From NCBI RefSeq assembly GCF_010993735.1, contig NZ_WQNI01000003.1, positions 248,001 through 312,000 of the forward strand: a stretch of DNA of 64,000 nt, given 5' to 3'. The translations under genes and the position numbers were made by a program. Positions 55,197-64,000 of this stretch are shown here, in pieces; the stretch's first letter is position 1; every line of letters starts with the position of its first letter. The stretch comes from Chelativorans alearensis (lineage in GTDB: Bacteria; Pseudomonadota; Alphaproteobacteria; Rhizobiales; Rhizobiaceae). A model generated the notes under the pieces. It had not been told where the DNA came from. It saw only the letters and a program-made list of their open reading frames with translations, and ran no database searches.

Positions 55197-55528
55197 AAGG
55201 CCCGTAAGAACTATCTCGTGTGCGACATCGACATCATCGCCGATGGCCTTGTCCGTCCCGAAGGCGGTGCAGGTGCTCACTTTGCGGAGATAGCTCGCCA
55301 GATATCGTCGCAGCGATCGAGGTGGTCATCGTCACGCACGCTGCCGAAGATCGCAACTTGAACCCGGTTGCAGATCTATTGCTGGGCGCGGAGGTCGAAC
55401 AGACCCTGAAAACCTGGGCGAACGATCCCGGACCGATGAGATGCTCTGCTAGGCTCCAAACCGCCCTTACGACTAAAGCCATCGTAGGCGAAGCATCGAT
55501 TCACTCGAACCAAAATGCACATGGTCGG
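55197..55528. other. Gene-free stretch
   Basis: About 330 bases between the small membrane protein and the oxidoreductase end. Short frames occur on both strands, but none has a ribosome site or a recognisable motif. Confidence 0.4.
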
Positions 55529-56518
55529 TCAAACCGTCACGACGATTTTGCCGAACTGTTCGTTCGACTCCAAAAAGCGATGCGCTTCGACGATCCGGTC
55601 AAACTTGAATGTCTTGGCGATGGTGGGCTTAAGAGCGCCCAACTCCAGGCCTTCGAGGATGAATGCCTTGGCTGCCTCCAGCCGCTCCGGATCGCCGATG
55701 ATCTCATGGACGAGATAGCCCCGGAGCGTGAGAGTTTTGCTCAAGACCGTGAATAGCGGGAAGGGAGTTTCCTCGGGGCTCAGCCCGCCATATTCGATGA
55801 GTATGCCGCCTCGCGACATCGCGGCCGTCAACGGCTTGATGATCGGGCCACCTATAGGATCGAATACGACTCGTACGCCCTCCGGGCCGGCGATATCCTT
55901 CAGCCGGGATTCCAGATTCTCCTCGTCGGAGGCGATGACATGGGCCGCGCCGGCGCGAAGTAATGCCTCTTTCTTGGCGGACGTCCGCGTGACCGCGATG
56001 GGCGTCGCGCCAAGCATGTTGGCGATCTGGATTGCAGCGAGACCGACACTGCTTGATGCCGCCGTGATGACAACGAAATCCTCGCTGCAGAGCTTGGCGA
56101 TGTCGATCAGTGCACCGTAAGCAGTAAGATACTGCATCCAAACAGCCGCGGCCGCTTCCCAGCCGAGTGACGGTGGGTGCTTGACGACCAGTCCGGCGGG
56201 AAACGTTGCCAGTTCGCCGTAGGCCGGCCAGCGGACCATCGATATCGGCGGAACAACGCTGACGGCATCGCCCCGCGCAAAAGCGTCCACGCCCTCGCCG
56301 ACGGTTTCGACGAGGCCAGCGGCCTCAAGGCCAAGACCGGACGGCAGTGCCGCTGTCTCGATATAGGTGCCCTTGCGCAGAAGGGCCTCCGCCCGGTTGA
56401 GGCCCAGCGCCTTGACGCGGATTTGGACCTCGCCCCGACCGGGCCCCGGAACATCAACATGCTCGATGCGAAGAACTTCGGGACCGCCATGCTCATGAAT
56501 GCGAACGACGCGCGCCAT
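55529..56518 (-). CDS. Zinc-free alcohol dehydrogenase-like (quinone oxidoreductase) protein
   Basis: The 329-residue medium-chain dehydrogenase has the GroES-like N-terminal domain (VKALGLNRAEALLRKGTY) and a Rossmann half with ITAASSSVGLAAIQIANMLGA. The zinc ligands of alcohol dehydrogenases are absent, so it belongs with NADPH:quinone oxidoreductases. The ATG at 56518 is chosen over 56611 because it starts the standard fold. It is divergent from a LysR gene about 105 bases away, which probably regulates it. Confidence 0.87.
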   Translation of the reverse strand: MARVVRIHEHGGPEVLRIEHVDVPGPGRGEVQIRVKALGLNRAEALLRKGTYIETAALPSGLGLEAAGLVETVGEGVDAFARGDAVSVVPPISMVRWPAYGELATFPAGLVVKHPPSLGWEAAAAVWMQYLTAYGALIDIAKLCSEDFVVITAASSSVGLAAIQIANMLGATPIAVTRTSAKKEALLRAGAAHVIASDEENLESRLKDIAGPEGVRVVFDPIGGPIIKPLTAAMSRGGILIEYGGLSPEETPFPLFTVLSKTLTLRGYLVHEIIGDPERLEAAKAFILEGLELGALKPTIAKTFKFDRIVEAHRFLESNEQFGKIVVTV

Positions 56519-56623
56519 CCGGCTGCAACTCCAAAATGGTTGAACTGAATGAGCTATGCCAGCGCGCGAAATGTGGATAAAGAGCCGTATGAGCAGCTCA
56601 GTCGGAACCAAAGGTTTTTAATC

Positions 56624-57523
56624 ATGGATCGCCTGACCAGCATGGCCGTGTTCGTCAAGGCCGCCGACCTGGGGTCGTTCGCGGCAGCCGGGGCAGCGCT
56701 CGATCTGTCCGGACCGATGGTCGGCAAGCATGTTAGGTTTCTCGAAGAGCGGTTGGGCATGCGCCTCATCAATCGCACCACGCGCCGCCAGAGCCTGACG
56801 GAGTTCGGGCGTGCCTACTATGAACGCTGCCGAGTGGTGCTGGCCGAAGCCGAAGCAGCCGATGCACTTGCGGCCGACCAGCTTGCCGAGCCGCGCGGGA
56901 AGCTGCGTATCACCATGCCCGTGCATTTCGGCAGGCGCTGCGTGGCCCCCGTGCTGTTGGACCTCGCGCAGCAATATCCTGCACTGGAGCTCGACCTGTC
57001 ATTCAACGATCGTATCATCGACCTTGCGGACGGTGGCTACGATCTCGCCATTCGAACCGGCAGTCTGGAGGACAAAGGCGGGGTGATTGCGCGCCGCATC
57101 GCCCGCCAGCGCATGGTGGTCTGCGCATCGCCTGCATATATCGAGAGCCACGGCCGGCCCCGGCACATCGAGGATTTGAGCAGGCATCATGCCGTCGTCT
57201 ACCGTCGGTCGGGTCCTGTTCCGCCGTGGCTGTTTCCGCGAAACGGCCAGTCTGAGGTGGCGATCACGCCGCCCAGCCGGTTGTGGCTTGACGACCTCGA
57301 CGCGATCGCAGATGCCGCAGCCGCCGACATGGGGCTGGCTTGGCTGCCTTATTGGTTGGTTCGCGAACGCATTCTGGCCGGCGTGCTGGTGGAGCTCCTG
57401 CCCAATGAGCCAGGATTTCTTTACAACGCCTATGCGCTTTGGCTGGAGGCACCTCACCTGCCGTTGAAGGCCCGTGTCTCCATCGACGCGCTAGTCACGG
57501 CATTGCCCAAGTACATGACATGA
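56624..57523 (+). CDS. LysR-family transcriptional regulator
   Basis: The 299-residue protein has an N-terminal HTH (MAVFVKAADLGSFAAAGAAL; RTTRRQSLTEFGRAYYERC) and a co-inducer domain (DLAIRTGSLEDKGGVIARRI), of the CrgA/DsdC-like type common beside oxidoreductases. The ATG at 56624 is preferred over the longer frame. The divergent quinone oxidoreductase gene is its likely target. Confidence 0.9.
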   Translation: MDRLTSMAVFVKAADLGSFAAAGAALDLSGPMVGKHVRFLEERLGMRLINRTTRRQSLTEFGRAYYERCRVVLAEAEAADALAADQLAEPRGKLRITMPVHFGRRCVAPVLLDLAQQYPALELDLSFNDRIIDLADGGYDLAIRTGSLEDKGGVIARRIARQRMVVCASPAYIESHGRPRHIEDLSRHHAVVYRRSGPVPPWLFPRNGQSEVAITPPSRLWLDDLDAIADAAAADMGLAWLPYWLVRERILAGVLVELLPNEPGFLYNAYALWLEAPHLPLKARVSIDALVTALPKYMT

Positions 57524-57648
57524 AAGAGGGCGGCCTTTCATCCAAGGATATCGCGGCACACGCGCGCCGGGAGCGGGACACGGCGGCCAATAACCTTCGG
57601 GCCAGCCTGGATGACCTGGCTGCTATGTGGCGCCTGGCGTCCCGTTAA
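57520..57648 (+). CDS. Possible 42-residue protein overlapping lysR stop
   Basis: The frame starts with ATGA overlapping the lysR stop and reads MKEGGLSSKDIAAHARRERD, then a helical tail. The coupling is suggestive, but no family is recognised and the end overlaps a convergent small gene by four bases. It may be chance. Confidence 0.25.
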   Translation: MKEGGLSSKDIAAHARRERDTAANNLRASLDDLAAMWRLASR

Positions 57649-57788
57649 GTATCCAACACTGCGCCTCTGGGAGGCGGGCGGGGCCGTGGCGGCACGTCCG
57701 GTGGAACATCAGGCGGAATCGGCTTCGGCGGATCGGGCTGCGGGCCCGGTGGCCCTGGCTCAGGCTTCGGATTTGGCGGAAAGGCCAT
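57645..57788 (-). CDS. Proline-rich microprotein, 47 residues
   Basis: The product reads MAFPPNPKPEPGPPGPQPDP followed by further PPxxPP repeats, about 45 percent Pro. AGGAGG lies seven bases before the ATG, an ideal ribosome site, which makes translation likely. Such Pro-rich peptides are seen in Rhizobiales; function is unknown. Confidence 0.5.
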   Translation of the reverse strand: MAFPPNPKPEPGPPGPQPDPPKPIPPDVPPDVPPRPRPPPRGAVLDT

Positions 57789-57963
57789 GATGCTGCCTCC
57801 TGAGCACACTGAACCGCCAAAGGCGATGTCCAGTTCCACAGCATTGACGAAACGAGCAAGCGCCCCTGGCGCCTTGTGTGCACGAACTGACGAAGGCGCG
57901 CATGATCTGTACACGAGCGCACTGAAACGTACGCACGAGGAGACTATATTCCTGACAACTTGC

Positions 57964-57995
57964 CAAAAGAGGGCGCGGAGTAATCCGGCGCCCTC
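57964..57995 (-). terminator. Rho-independent terminator, near copy of the one at 46149
   Basis: On the minus strand GAGGGCGCCGG-ATTA-CTCCGCGCCCTC is followed by TTTT. Flanking bases (GCGAAG before, GGCAAG after) also match the 46149-46181 copy, so this is a repeated unit and not just a similar terminator. Confidence 0.65.
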
Positions 57996-58389
57996 TTCGC
58001 ATTTCGGAATCCCACCGCCCCGTCTATTCAGGCGATGTCGTTTCCGGCGTGAACCCACCTCTGCCTTTGGCATCGCAACCAGCATCACCGACATTTGGGA
58101 ATGGTGCTGGATAAGCCTGACGGCATTCCCGCTGTCGTCAAATTCGAATGTTATGCACCACGGCCCGTTGAAGGTTGATCGGATCGCGCGGCTTGCTCGG
58201 TACGTGCACGGCAGCAAGTACAGCAACAGCGACTGGGGGCGAATCTGGCTACTTCGATCATTCGCCTATCCACCGCGCACGTGGGTGCCTGAAAACCCAC
58301 CAAAGGATTGTTGGCCAAAGTGTCCGACAATAGAAGCCCGCTGCCTCACGGTGGCGGGCATCTGTGTTCTGGCAATCTCTCGCAATGCC
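57996..58389. other. Region with a possible toxin-like remnant
   Basis: On the minus strand a frame includes FNGPWCITFEFDDSGNAVRL (about 58090-58165), reminiscent of the end of RelE/HigB toxins, but the rest does not fit and no antitoxin is seen. GCCCGC/GCGGGC (58340-58364) may be the terminator of the SH3 gene. Confidence 0.3.
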
Positions 58390-58938
58390 TTAGCACCGAC
58401 CCTGCTTGCGCAAGCCGGGCGGACAAAAGCCGGGACCCTTCTTACGAATGCCGGGTGGCACGTCCCTCCGGCGCAGCTCGGGCTCTATAGCTCGGTAAGT
58501 GCGTCTGGGTTCGATCTCGACGGTCCAGCCGCTTCTCCATTCACGGCGCCACCGATCACGCTCGGAGTACCATGGGAGGTCTTGATACCAGCGATCCCAG
58601 TATGTTCCGAACTCAAAGGTGATGATCGGCACACCTATGGAAGGTCCGTAGTCGGGTACAATGACCCTTCGATCGTCATAGAGAGACTCTAGGTAATGTG
58701 CACTGACCCAACCGCGCAACCCGCGCCAGCTCGTGTCGCACCAGTCCCAGGACCGGGTGCAGCCATAGATCGTGACGGCCGCGCCAGCAGGAAGTGTGGT
58801 GATGCGCGGGAAATGGGTGCTTGGTCCTGCACGCATATTGACGTTGGTGGTGGTATAGGCATCGGCCGCGCTCGCCGCTTGCGGTCCGCCCGCCAGGCCT
58901 GAGAACGCCAATGCAGCAAATAGCCAAGTTGCCTTCAT
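58390..58938 (-). CDS. Exported SH3-domain protein
   Basis: The 182-residue protein has a signal peptide (cleavage near ASAADAY, residue 25) and an SH3b domain (TTTNVNMRAGPSTHFPRITT; GWVSAHYLES). The second half is rich in Trp, Arg and Tyr (DRWYQDLPWYSERDRWRREW) and ends GFCPPGLRKQGRC, a tail seen in related rhizobial SH3 proteins. It is presumably periplasmic and wall-associated. The ATG at 58938 starts the signal peptide. Confidence 0.78.
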   Translation of the reverse strand: MKATWLFAALAFSGLAGGPQAASAADAYTTTNVNMRAGPSTHFPRITTLPAGAAVTIYGCTRSWDWCDTSWRGLRGWVSAHYLESLYDDRRVIVPDYGPSIGVPIITFEFGTYWDRWYQDLPWYSERDRWRREWRSGWTVEIEPRRTYRAIEPELRRRDVPPGIRKKGPGFCPPGLRKQGRC

Positions 58939-59220
58939 TACCTGTCTCCCAACGCCATTTTTCAACTCAGTCGCGGCTCTACGGCGGCAACCCGGCGGTC
59001 TAATGGCGTCCAGACGAAACTCTTCGTCTCAGATTTTCGCATTTTGTGTTCGCGGCTCGGCGGTACGCAACCCATCCCTTTCCGCAACTGTCCCATGTCG
59101 CACGCATGTCGCTGCGGCCCTGCCGAGTGTCGCAGGAAACCGTTGGAAATCAACGGCAGCAGTTTGCAACATGCGCGACATGAAATCCGGGCGATGTCGG
59201 GCTAAGTGTTTGAAAAGGCT

Positions 59221-59294
59221 TGGCTGGGGAACCTGGATTCGAACCAGGACTGACGGAGTCAGAGTCCGCTGTTCTACCGTTAAACTATTCCCCA
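59221..59294 (-). tRNA. tRNA-Gln (CTG anticodon)
   Basis: The 74-base gene starts TGGGGAATAG, has the anticodon arm GCGGA-CTCTGAC-TCCGT (anticodon CTG), the T arm CCTGG-TTCGAAT-CCAGG and ends CCCCAGCCA with CCA encoded. All four stems pair. Its 3' end faces left, toward the accessory region. Confidence 0.95.
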
Positions 59295-59560
59295 GCATGC
59301 CGCTCCGCCGCGTGGCGGTTGCGCGGGCCAACGCTATTTAGCCATGCCCCTTTAATAGTCAACCCCGCCGGCGTTTTCAAATTGCGATTGTTTCCCTTTT
59401 CGCGCCTGCGCCCTGCCACAGTTGCACCGGAAGCACGCCCGGCATTTCTTCGCTGCCGGCTCTTGGTCAATGGTCGCGCCGCTGCTAGTCTGTCGCCAAC
59501 ATAAGTATCGAGCGCCTGCTGGTGCGCCTTTTCGGTGCGCGCGGCGCGGAAGGAAATGCG

Positions 59561-60898
59561 GTGGACGACCACGAGGAAGGTGACGCGCCACCGGTCGCGG
59601 AGTGTGTTGGCGATCACGTCTCGGTGGGGGACGGCGTGGCTGTGAACGGGCGGGAGCCGGCGTTGGTTCCTGCCGCGGGCTTCGCGGGCGACGGGCCGAG
59701 GAAGCCGAAGCGCAAGCGCAGGAGAAAGCGTGGGCGCCGCGTTTTCGTGCGCGACGGCGAAGCACGCCCCGCCCAGCAAATCCCGATCGTTCCGGAACCG
59801 GGCGCCAAGGCGCCGGTCGGAGCCCTCGAAGCGCCGCGGCAGACAGGCGGCAGCGTCTATACCCCCTCGAACGGCGTCAATGGCGCTTCGCAGACGCTCT
59901 ACGCCGCGCTCGATCTCGGCACCAACAATTGCCGCCTCCTGGTGGCGACGCCCGGCCGGCCCGGCCGCTTCCGCGTCGTCGATGCCTTCTCGCGCATCGT
60001 CCGGCTGGGCGAGGGGCTGACGGCGAGCGGGCGGTTGAGCCAACAGGCCATGGACCGCGCCGTCGACGCGCTCGCCGTGTGCGCGGAAAAGCTCGCCGGC
60101 TGGCGGCTCAGTGGCGTGCGCATGATCGCCACCGAGGCCTGCCGCTCGGCCGAGAACGGCGGACATTTCCTCGACCGCGTGCAGCGCGAGACGGGGCTTG
60201 CCCTGGAGGTGATCGACCGCCGCACGGAAGCAAGGCTCGCCGTCTCCGGCTGCAGCTCGCTGATCACGCGCGAGACCGACGGCCTCGTGCTGTTCGACAT
60301 CGGCGGCGGCTCCTCCGAAATCGCCCTCATCGATCTGTCGCGCCACCGCACGCCGCGGCTCGCCGATCACATCGTCTCCTGGACGTCGCTGCCCGTCGGC
60401 GTCGTCTCATTGGCCGAGCGCTTCGGCGGCCGCGTCGTTACGCCCGAAATCTTCGAGGCCATGGTGGAGGAGGTGGCCGTCATGCTGTCGCGCTTTGATG
60501 GCGGCGGCCGGCTGGCCCATGTCGCCTCGACCGCCCGTTTCCATTTGCTCGGCACCTCCGGCACGGTCACAACGCTCGCCGGCGTCCATCTCGGGCTGAA
60601 GCGCTACGACCGCCGCCGCGTCGACGGGCTGTGGATGGAGCGCGACAGCGTCGACCGCATGATCGGCACCATCCTCGGCTGGAGTTTCGACGAGCGCAAG
60701 GCCAACCCCTGCATCGGCTCCGAGCGGGCGGACCTCGTGCTGGCCGGCTGCGCCATCCTCGAGGCGATCCGCCGCCACTGGCCGGCGGAGCGCTTGCGCG
60801 TCGCCGACCGGGGCCTGCGCGAAGGCATGCTGAGCGAGATGATGGCGCGCGACGGGGTGTGGCGCCGCCGCAAGCGCGCCGGGGCATGGCCCGCGTGA
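59561..60898 (+). CDS. Exopolyphosphatase/guanosine pentaphosphate phosphohydrolase family
   Basis: The Ppx/GppA domain runs from about residue 110 ([16 protein letters not shown]) to 425, with [15 protein letters not shown] as the phosphate motif. It would split polyphosphate or pppGpp. The first 100 residues are an extra, poorly ordered part with a basic patch [14 protein letters not shown] start at the GTG at 59561 with GGAAGGAA upstream; GTG 59522 is possible. The stop overlaps rlmE by 13 bases, an order widely kept in Rhizobiales. Confidence 0.88.
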   Translation: MDDHEEGDAPPVAECVGDHVSVGDGVAVNGREPALVPAAGFAGDGPRKPKRKRRRKRGRRVFVRDGEARPAQQIPIVPEPGAKAPVGALEAPRQTGGSVYTPSNGVNGASQTLYAALDLGTNNCRLLVATPGRPGRFRVVDAFSRIVRLGEGLTASGRLSQQAMDRAVDALAVCAEKLAGWRLSGVRMIATEACRSAENGGHFLDRVQRETGLALEVIDRRTEARLAVSGCSSLITRETDGLVLFDIGGGSSEIALIDLSRHRTPRLADHIVSWTSLPVGVVSLAERFGGRVVTPEIFEAMVEEVAVMLSRFDGGGRLAHVASTARFHLLGTSGTVTTLAGVHLGLKRYDRRRVDGLWMERDSVDRMIGTILGWSFDERKANPCIGSERADLVLAGCAILEAIRRHWPAERLRVADRGLREGMLSEMMARDGVWRRRKRAGAWPA

Positions 60899-61596
60899 AG
60901 AAGGACGGCAAGCCCGGCAGCGGCGCCCGCGCGCTGAAGACGCGCGTGAAGAAGAAGCGCGGCCTGAAGAACTCCTCGCGCCGCTGGCTGGAGCGTCATC
61001 TGAACGACCCCTACGTGCAGCGCGCCACGCAGGAAGGCATGCGCTCGCGCGCCGCCTACAAGCTCACGGAGATCGATGACAAGCACCACATCCTGGCGCC
61101 GGGGATGAAGGTCATCGACCTCGGCGCCGCCCCCGGCGGCTGGTGCCAGGTGGCGGCAAGCCGCGTGAAGTCGGACCCCGAGCACCCCAGCGTCGTCGGC
61201 ATCGACTATCTGGAGATGGACCCGGTGCCGGGCGCGGCGATCCTTATGACCGATTTCCTCGACGACGATGCGCCGGACCGCCTCATCGACGTGCTGGGCG
61301 GCCCGCCCGACGTGGTGCTGTCCGATATGGCCGCCCCCACCACCGGCCACCGCCGCACAGACCATCTGCGCACCATGCACCTGTGCGAGGCGGCGGCGGA
61401 TTTCGCGGTGAATGTTTTGCGGCCCGGCGGCCACTTCCTGGCCAAGACCTTCCAGGGCGGCGCCGAGGCCGATCTTCTCACCATGCTGAAGCGCAACTTC
61501 CGCTCCGTCCACCACGTCAAGCCGCCGGCCTCGCGCGGCGAATCCGTGGAGCTCTATCTGCTCGCCAAGGGCTTCAAGGGCGCGGACGAGGGCTGA
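60886..61596 (+). CDS. rlmE: 23S rRNA (uridine-2'-O)-methyltransferase
   Basis: The 236-residue RlmE/FtsJ protein has [15 protein letters not shown] (SAM motif, about residues 70-84), the catalytic Lys in SRAAYKL, and the [10 protein letters not shown] block. It methylates U2552 of 23S rRNA in the large subunit. A basic N-terminal extension ([17 protein letters not shown]) is usual in this group. It is coupled to the ppx/gppA gene. Confidence 0.93.
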   Translation: MARVKKDGKPGSGARALKTRVKKKRGLKNSSRRWLERHLNDPYVQRATQEGMRSRAAYKLTEIDDKHHILAPGMKVIDLGAAPGGWCQVAASRVKSDPEHPSVVGIDYLEMDPVPGAAILMTDFLDDDAPDRLIDVLGGPPDVVLSDMAAPTTGHRRTDHLRTMHLCEAAADFAVNVLRPGGHFLAKTFQGGAEADLLTMLKRNFRSVHHVKPPASRGESVELYLLAKGFKGADEG

Positions 61597-61602
61597 AGCG
61601 GT

Positions 61603-63018
61603 TCACTCCGCCGCCAGCGCCTGCTCCTCGTCCTTCATGCGCCCGCGCCGGTGCCCCGACACCGCGTTGCCCGTATCGGCCGGCAGCCGGATGAAGGGCA
61701 GGGCGGCGAGCATGGTCAACATGGCGACGACCACGAAAGCGTTGGCGAAGGCGTCGAGGCCGAGCGGCGCTCCGGTCACATAGGTCGTCGCCTCAAGGAT
61801 GCCGGCGCCCACCGCCACGCCGAGCGCGATGCTGATCTGCTGGCTGGCCGCCGCGATCGCCGTCGCCTGGCTCGCCTGCCGCTCTGCGATCTCGGCGAAG
61901 ACCAGCGCATTGGCCGAGGTGAAGAAGAGCGAGCGGAAGAAGCCTGCCACCACCAGCACGGCGATGATGGCGCCGGGCGGCGTTGTCGGCGTGAACAGCG
62001 CGTTTACGGCGATCAGCGCGCCGCCGAGAACGGCTGCAAGCACCAGGATCAGCCGGAAGCCGCCGACGCGCAGCGTGGCGCTGGCGATGAACTTCATGGC
62101 GATGGCGCCGAGCGCCGAAGAGAAGGTGAGCATGCCCGATTGGAACGGCGTGAGCCCGAAGCCGATCTGGAACATCAGCGGTAAAAGGAAAGGCACCGCC
62201 CCCGCGCCGATGCGAAACAGCGAGCCGCCGATGATCGCCGCGCGGAAGGCGCGGTTGGAAAACAGCCTTAGGTCGAGGATGGGCCGCTCGGCGCGCCGCG
62301 CGTGGCGTGCATAAAGCCACGCCATCGCCCCGCCCGCCGCCACCGTCGCCAGGCCCACCGCCGGCGGCAGCGCCGGCAGGCTGATGACCGACAGGCCGAA
62401 CACCACGCCGGAGGCCGCAAGCCCGGAGAGCACGAAGCCCCTGCCGTCCAGCCTCTCGTTCTCCTGGGGCTCGAACTCCGGCAGCACACGCCCGGAGAAA
62501 TAGATCCCCAAAAGCCCGATCGGCACGTTGATGAGAAAGATCCAGTGCCACGAGAAATAGGTCGTGATGAAGCCGCCGACCGGCGGCCCGACGAGAGGGC
62601 CGACAAGCGCCGGCACGGTGAGCCAGGCCATGGCGGAGACGAGCTGGTTCTTCGGCGTCGCCCGCACCAGCACGAGCCGCCCCACCGGCGTCATCATCGC
62701 TCCGCCCATGCCCTGCACGAAGCGCGCCATGACGAAGGCGAAGAGCGAATCCGAAAGCGCGCAGGCGACCGAGCCGACCACGAACACGCCGATGGCGAGG
62801 CCGAACACGCGCTTGGCGCCGAACCGGTCCGCCATCCAGCCGCTGACCGGAATGAAGATGGCAAGCGCCACCAGATACGTCGTCAGCGCCAGCTTCAGCG
62901 TCACAGGGCCCGCCCCGATATCCTCGGCGATCGCCGGCAGCGAGGTGGCGATAACGGTCGAATCCATCTGCTCCATAAAGAGCGCGACGGCAAGGATCAG
63001 CGGGAGCGAGCGGTTCAC
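61603..63018 (-). CDS. MFS drug efflux transporter, DHA2 (EmrB/QacA) family
   Basis: The 471-residue protein has about 14 membrane helices, the loop GWMADRFGAKRVFGLAIGVF (motif A), and PALVGPLVGPPVGGFI (motif C of drug:proton antiporters). EQMDSTVI at the first helix carries the acidic residue typical of DHA2. It is convergent with rlmE, six bases apart. Substrate unknown. The 166 bases after its start (63019-63184) hold no gene. Confidence 0.9.
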   Translation of the reverse strand: MNRSLPLILAVALFMEQMDSTVIATSLPAIAEDIGAGPVTLKLALTTYLVALAIFIPVSGWMADRFGAKRVFGLAIGVFVVGSVACALSDSLFAFVMARFVQGMGGAMMTPVGRLVLVRATPKNQLVSAMAWLTVPALVGPLVGPPVGGFITTYFSWHWIFLINVPIGLLGIYFSGRVLPEFEPQENERLDGRGFVLSGLAASGVVFGLSVISLPALPPAVGLATVAAGGAMAWLYARHARRAERPILDLRLFSNRAFRAAIIGGSLFRIGAGAVPFLLPLMFQIGFGLTPFQSGMLTFSSALGAIAMKFIASATLRVGGFRLILVLAAVLGGALIAVNALFTPTTPPGAIIAVLVVAGFFRSLFFTSANALVFAEIAERQASQATAIAAASQQISIALGVAVGAGILEATTYVTGAPLGLDAFANAFVVVAMLTMLAALPFIRLPADTGNAVSGHRRGRMKDEEQALAAE

Positions 63019-63184
63019 GGGCGACGTCGGGTTGGCTTCGGAGGATCGGTCAGCGCAGGAGAAAAGCCGGCACGCACCATATCGGCCGAAAGGGCCGCAA
63101 TGTCAAAGGCGGGGAGGGGAGAAGCGTTCGCGCATGTGGCCGGAAAGATGCCGTCGATCTCGCCGGCAAGAGGCGGACCTCCGG

Positions 63185-63547
63185 TCATTTGTCGGATTTT
63201 GGATTACCTCCTCCTTCCCAATGAAAGTAATGCAGCATTCTATGCGCGACCGGGGCGATGATGATCCCGGACATGGCCACGAAGACAAAGCCGGAATAAA
63301 GCGCGAAAAGGCTGGCGAAGAGTTTCGCTCCGGGTGTTTTGGGTATTTCCGCCAAGCCCAGGCCGCTGACCAATGTTGTCGCATGCAGGGCCGCAAGGTC
63401 CCAATCCATCCTCTCAAGCACAACGAAACCGATCGCCCCAATCAGGATCGATCCCACCAGCAGGCAAAGCGCAGCCAGAACGTGAAGGAACACACGTCGC
63501 CGAAATCGGCTAAAGGGAATCAGCGGCTCACTGCGTCGCTCATACAT
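63185..63547 (-). CDS. Two-TM pore-loop (ion-channel-like) protein with unusual filter
   Basis: The 120-residue protein has a basic N-terminus, a first helix at residues 19-43, a re-entrant segment (LHATTLVSGLGLAEIPKTPG, residues 54-73) and a second helix at 76-98. The TT...P.T..GKLF-like frame is that of two-TM potassium channels, but the selectivity filter TVGYGD reads VSGLGLAE. The ATG at 63547 gives the standard start. Potassium selectivity is therefore doubtful. Confidence 0.65.
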   Translation of the reverse strand: MYERRSEPLIPFSRFRRRVFLHVLAALCLLVGSILIGAIGFVVLERMDWDLAALHATTLVSGLGLAEIPKTPGAKLFASLFALYSGFVFVAMSGIIIAPVAHRMLHYFHWEGGGNPKSDK

Positions 63548-63624
63548 GCAGGGTATTTTCGTTGGTTTTCTTTTCAAGGCAATGCAATGTTCAAAAAGGC
63601 TCAATCGAGCCGAGGAGGCCGAGA

Positions 63625-64000
63625 TTGCTGATCCGAAACGAACGTCCCGGTGATGAAGACGCCATCCACAGCCTTACGGTGGTGGCCTTCGAACCGATGG
63701 CGTTCAGCGACGGATCGGAAGCTCCGATAATCAGATCTCTAAGGAAGTCCGGCGACCTGACGTTATCCTTGGTCGCCGAAGAGGGCGGGGCAATCATAGG
63801 GCATATCGCATTCTCTCCGGTCACGATCGACGGCACCCACTTCAATTGGTTCGGCCTCGGCCCTGTGTCGGTACAGCCGGAAATGCAGCGGCAGGGTATC
63901 GGAAAAGCCCTGATCCTAACCGGGTTGGAAATGCTCAAGGAGCGCGGTGCTCATGGTTGTGCGTTGATCGGCAACCCCGAAATCTACAGCCGCGTGGGTT
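63625..64000 (+). CDS. GNAT-family N-acetyltransferase, cut by window edge
   Basis: About 125 codons are visible from a TTG start at 63625, with GAGGAGG six bases before it, to the right edge. IRNERPGDEDAIHSLTVVAF opens the fold, and QRQGIGKALI is the acetyl-CoA loop (motif A), near residue 90. It resembles the YhbS-type acetyltransferases. The C-terminus is missing. It is divergent from the channel-like gene (77 bases). Confidence 0.85.
   Translation, partial: MLIRNERPGDEDAIHSLTVVAFEPMAFSDGSEAPIIRSLRKSGDLTLSLVAEEGGAIIGHIAFSPVTIDGTHFNWFGLGPVSVQPEMQRQGIGKALILTGLEMLKERGAHGCALIGNPEIYSRVG

Noticed and set aside
57996-58226. RelE/HigB-like toxin remnant
   Set aside because: Only about 20 residues resemble a toxin end; the frame also runs through a terminator, and no antitoxin is adjacent.
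58990-59215. Repeated GCGACATG words left of the tRNA-Gln as an attachment site or integrase tail
   Set aside because: The words are short and irregular, no copy of the tRNA end is seen, and no integrase motif is present.

Overview
The window looks like a high-GC alphaproteobacterial chromosome of the Rhizobiales type, nearest in style to Mesorhizobium and other Phyllobacteriaceae. The evidence is a mating-channel block of the traG-RHH-trbBCDEJLFGI type, several paired LysR and oxidoreductase genes, tripartite tricarboxylate and sugar ABC importers, a rhizobial-style intergenic repeat, and a core-looking right end (tRNA-Gln, ppx/gppA, rlmE). No species can be named from the sequence alone.

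Layout. 1-790 is the cut end of an AraC regulator. 0.9-10.5 kb is a patchwork. Two copies of the head of a FAD/NAD(P)-binding protein gene (one broken, one intact) flank a sugar locus: an intact LacI regulator with a decayed copy beside it, a binding protein, two permeases and a cytoplasmic GH32 fructosidase. Just downstream lies the wreck of a GH32 protein with an RTX-like tail. A clear inverted-repeat operator overlaps the promoter of the importer operon. 10.9-22.5 kb carries a coupling protein and nine Trb proteins of a P-type conjugative type IV secretion system, without relaxase or integrase in the window. It ends abruptly in a DUF2274-like remnant joined to a broken GT4 glycosyltransferase.

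24.9-41.8 kb is a surface-polysaccharide region. It has dTDP-L-rhamnose synthesis (rmlACBD), several glycosyltransferases, a methyltransferase/coiled-coil/glycosyltransferase fusion, a Gtr-like set (GT2, GtrA, GT-C, methyltransferase), a sulfotransferase, an epimerase-like protein and a two-gene ABC exporter of the KpsM/KpsT type. An IS110 element broken by an IS5-family remnant sits in the middle.

42-46 kb holds an NAD(P)-binding protein with a divergent LysR regulator, a small XRE protein and two unknown genes. 46.2-54.5 kb is a sulfate-ester module: two cytoplasmic sulfatases, the formylglycine-generating enzyme that would activate them, a complete TctCBA importer and a GntR/FCD regulator. 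Scars of IS256 and IS21 transposases and a hairpin-rich candidate small RNA follow. 55-59 kb contains an oxidoreductase/LysR pair, microproteins and an SH3 protein. From the tRNA-Gln at 59.2 kb the window looks like core genome: ppx/gppA, rlmE, a DHA2-type efflux pump, a two-TM pore-loop protein and the start of a GNAT acetyltransferase.

The observations I rate highest are the tandemly duplicated coiled coil in the methyltransferase-glycosyltransferase fusion (a possible chain-length ruler), the self-contained sulfate-ester module with one sulfatase carrying CVPCR instead of CxPSR, the conserved dyad upstream of both FAD-protein copies, and the hairpin-rich candidate RNA at 54.9 kb.
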